From: Thermodesulfovibrionales bacterium
Lineage (GTDB): Bacteria > Nitrospirota > Thermodesulfovibrionia > Thermodesulfovibrionales > UBA1546
Direction: 5' to 3'
Length of the DNA stretch: 7,245 bases
NCBI GenBank assembly: GCA_030018605.1
Contig: JASEHP010000078.1
Span: forward strand, 1-7,245
Under the pieces are notes generated by a model, which was not told the origin of the DNA, did no database searches, and was given only the letters and a program-made list of their open reading frames with translations. Every line of letters starts with the position of its first letter. Positions within the stretch are counted from its first letter, which is position 1. Positions 5,695 through 7,245 of the stretch are shown piece after piece. The position numbers and the translations under genes were made by a program.

Positions 5695-6924
5695 ATGAAA
5701 AAATTACCGTGGATAATCGGCGCTATTTTTCTGGTGACCCTTTCTTTGGTGATTGTTACAACAGTCATACTTATCAAAAAGAAAGCGCCTCCCAAAGGAG
5801 AATTTAAGGACATGGTAAATGCAACATTTGTGGGGTCAGATGAGTGCAGGAAATGCCATGAGAGATTGTATTCCAACTGGAAAGGGACACTCCATGCGAG
5901 GATGATGGTGGATGTCAAAAAAGACCCCTCGGCAATAATAGGTGATTTCGATGCTAAAACTGCGCCAAAGGCATTTAAAAAACAAGATGTCCATTATACT
6001 ATCGGCAGCCAATGGAGACAGAGATACCTCACTAAAAGCGGCGATGACTATTTAATACTTCCCGCTCAATTTAGCATTATAGACAGCAAATGGGAAGAAG
6101 CTCCTGACGACAAGAGGTGGAAGGAAAGAAGCTGGTTTAAGGAGTGCGCCGGGTGCCATGCAACAGGTGTTGAACTTGATAAAAAGACATTTAAAGAAGC
6201 CGGTGTCGGCTGTGAGTCATGCCATGGTCCCGGCAGCAACCATGCCAAGTCTGCACTCGGGTACGAGATATTTACAATCATAAATCCAGCAAAACTTGCA
6301 ACAAGGGCTGCCACTGATATATGCGGCTCATGCCATAGCTCCGGCACTGACAGAAGCGGTAAATATGCCTATCCTGCAAACTACAAGGTAACCCCGGGGG
6401 CAAGTCTGGGACTCTTTTTCAAAACAGCCTCTCCCGAAAAGAATCCGGATAGGTTCTGGCCCAGCAAGGACTCAAAACTGCACCATCAACAGTATATAGA
6501 CTGGGACAGGAGCGAACATGCAAAGGCAGGAATCGCATGTTATACCTGCCACAGTGTTCACGAAAAAGAAACCCTTTTCCAGACAAAGAAGGCAGGAGAC
6601 GAGCTATGTAAGGGCTGCCATAAACCTCTTCAGTTTGAGGCAAAAGGATCGCATACAATACACACATTCGGCAGTTGCATCGCCTGCCATATGCCTGCAA
6701 CCATTAAAGAAGGACAATATGCCGGGGTAGAGAGAAGCCACAGCTTTAAATTCGTAGGTCCTGATGAAAGCTTCAAACACGGGGGGGTTAAAAACCAGCC
6801 AAACTCATGCAGCGGATGCCATCACCATAAAGATACGCCGCTGGCTGACCTGATGGGCGCATGGTCAGCAGTGAAACAACTCGGCACTCCTAAATCGGTT
6901 ATACCGCAGAAGGAGGTTAGATAA
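5695..6924 (+). CDS. Membrane-anchored octaheme c-type cytochrome
   Basis: A 409-aa electron-transfer protein or multiheme reductase acting outside the cytoplasmic membrane. A basic N-terminus and hydrophobic helix (about 6-27) followed by KKK suggest an uncleaved anchor. Eight CxxCH motifs bind heme c: C51, C151, C173, C210, C282, C305, C328 and C372 (first Cys of each). The first module (FVGSDECRKCHERLYSNWKG) and the pair CAGCHATGVE / GCESCHGPGSNH are typical of cytochrome c554-like multiheme proteins. The CHMPATIK ... RSHSFKFVGP ... NSCSGCHHHKD tail (331-379) matches the C-terminal heme module of the same superfamily. Many further histidines (for example H68, H100, H183, H275, H349 and H362) could be distal ligands. 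A catalytic role is unproven, as no diagnostic active-site heme such as CxxCK is present. It starts the cytochrome operon; the paralogue begins 1 bp after its stop. A G7 run at 6781-6787 is in frame. Confidence 0.9.
   Translation: MKKLPWIIGAIFLVTLSLVIVTTVILIKKKAPPKGEFKDMVNATFVGSDECRKCHERLYSNWKGTLHARMMVDVKKDPSAIIGDFDAKTAPKAFKKQDVHYTIGSQWRQRYLTKSGDDYLILPAQFSIIDSKWEEAPDDKRWKERSWFKECAGCHATGVELDKKTFKEAGVGCESCHGPGSNHAKSALGYEIFTIINPAKLATRAATDICGSCHSSGTDRSGKYAYPANYKVTPGASLGLFFKTASPEKNPDRFWPSKDSKLHHQQYIDWDRSEHAKAGIACYTCHSVHEKETLFQTKKAGDELCKGCHKPLQFEAKGSHTIHTFGSCIACHMPATIKEGQYAGVERSHSFKFVGPDESFKHGGVKNQPNSCSGCHHHKDTPLADLMGAWSAVKQLGTPKSVIPQKEVR
6910..6916 (+). promoter_or_regulatory. Ribosome binding site of the second cytochrome
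   Basis: AAGGAGG sits inside the last codons of the octaheme gene, 9 nt before ATG 6926. This shows that the second cytochrome is translated from the same message. Confidence 0.8.
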
Positions 6925-6925
6925 C

Positions 6926-7245
6926 ATGAAAAAGATTTTAATCATAATTCTCATCGCTGTAACACTTGCAGCGTTTTCGTTGGTTTATGCCTCCGACTAT
7001 ATCGAAACTATTGTTGCAAATGTCGCCAAGTCAAAATATGTGGGGTCAAAGGTATGCGCGGGATGCCATAAGGACCATTACAACAGCTGGCTCACAACCC
7101 TTCATCCTTACAAGATACGGCCTATCAACGAAAACACAGTAGTCGGCGATTTTGTGAATAACAATGCCTTTACAGTAAAAAATGTAAAAGGCGTTTCAGG
7201 CATCACAGAATACACAACTAAAATGTCCGTAAAAGACGGCAAGTA
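6926..7245 (+). CDS. Multiheme c-type cytochrome, N-terminal part, cut by the window edge
   Basis: The first 106 codons are present with no stop before the right edge. The protein begins MKKILIIILIAVTLAAFSLV, a signal peptide with likely cleavage after VYA (residue 22), so this product is probably soluble in the periplasm, unlike its anchored neighbour. The first heme motif CAGCH is at residues 44-48 within KYVGSKVCAGCHKDHYNSW. This segment, the following TLHPYKIRPI and VVGDF parallel FVGSDECRKCHERLYSNW, TLHARMMV and IIGDF of the octaheme protein. The two therefore look like tandem paralogues. ATG 6926 follows the upstream stop by 1 bp and has a strong ribosome binding site. The total number of hemes cannot be told from the window. 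Confidence 0.85.
   Translation, partial: MKKILIIILIAVTLAAFSLVYASDYIETIVANVAKSKYVGSKVCAGCHKDHYNSWLTTLHPYKIRPINENTVVGDFVNNNAFTVKNVKGVSGITEYTTKMSVKDGK

Noticed and set aside
6419..6700. 93-codon minus-strand frame within the octaheme cytochrome gene
   Set aside because: Antisense shadow of a region with three CxxCH motifs on the plus strand; no independent support.
6781..6787. G7 run inside the octaheme gene as a phase-variation or frameshift site
   Set aside because: The reading frame continues correctly through it to the eighth heme motif and the stop, so nothing shows that slippage matters here.

Overview
The window reads as chromosomal DNA of an anaerobic or facultatively respiring bacterium with moderate GC content. 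The evidence is a Tat-exported split-Soret-like cytochrome, a selenocysteine synthase, an NtrB-type histidine kinase with a multi-pass membrane sensor, and two tandem multiheme c-type cytochromes. The mixture recalls Nitrospirota or deltaproteobacterial-type genomes. That placement is an inference from gene content and style, not a measured result. I see no mobile element, CRISPR array, tRNA or rRNA.

Layout. Positions 1-120 are intergenic and hold a perfect 15-bp hairpin at the 3' end of the leftward unit. The leftward unit (121-1371, minus strand) encodes a small secreted or anchored protein of unknown function (1084-1371), followed by a 296-aa Tat-signal C_GCAxxG_C_C / split-Soret-like cytochrome with one CxxCH (121-1011). 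A 77-bp divergent promoter region (1372-1448) separates it from a rightward unit of selA (1449-2840) and a PaaI-type hotdog thioesterase (2843-3247), which lie 2 bp apart. After a 109-bp gap with a hairpin comes a two-component pair: a membrane histidine kinase (3357-4796) and a response regulator (from 4802 to 5453) with an ArsR-like winged-helix output domain. A 241-bp intergenic region with several inverted repeats precedes an octaheme cytochrome c (5695-6924). The start of a paralogous cytochrome (6926 to the right edge) follows 1 bp after its stop.

How the genes may work together. The kinase/regulator pair lies directly upstream of the cytochrome operon on the same strand, and the gap between them carries repeated TTCAC/GTGAA half-sites. 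It is therefore a plausible regulator of those cytochromes, though this is inference. SelA makes Sec-tRNA for selenoproteins encoded elsewhere.

Three points deserve attention. (1) The regulator's start codon is out of frame with its receiver domain by exactly one base, at an A8 run directly after the ATG: a frameshift, a slippage site or a sequencing error. (2) Three genes (the minus-strand small ORF, selA and the kinase) lack a Shine-Dalgarno sequence and have sigma70-like hexamers placed so that transcription would begin at the ATG, which suggests leaderless mRNAs. (3) The receiver to ArsR-type output architecture is uncommon.
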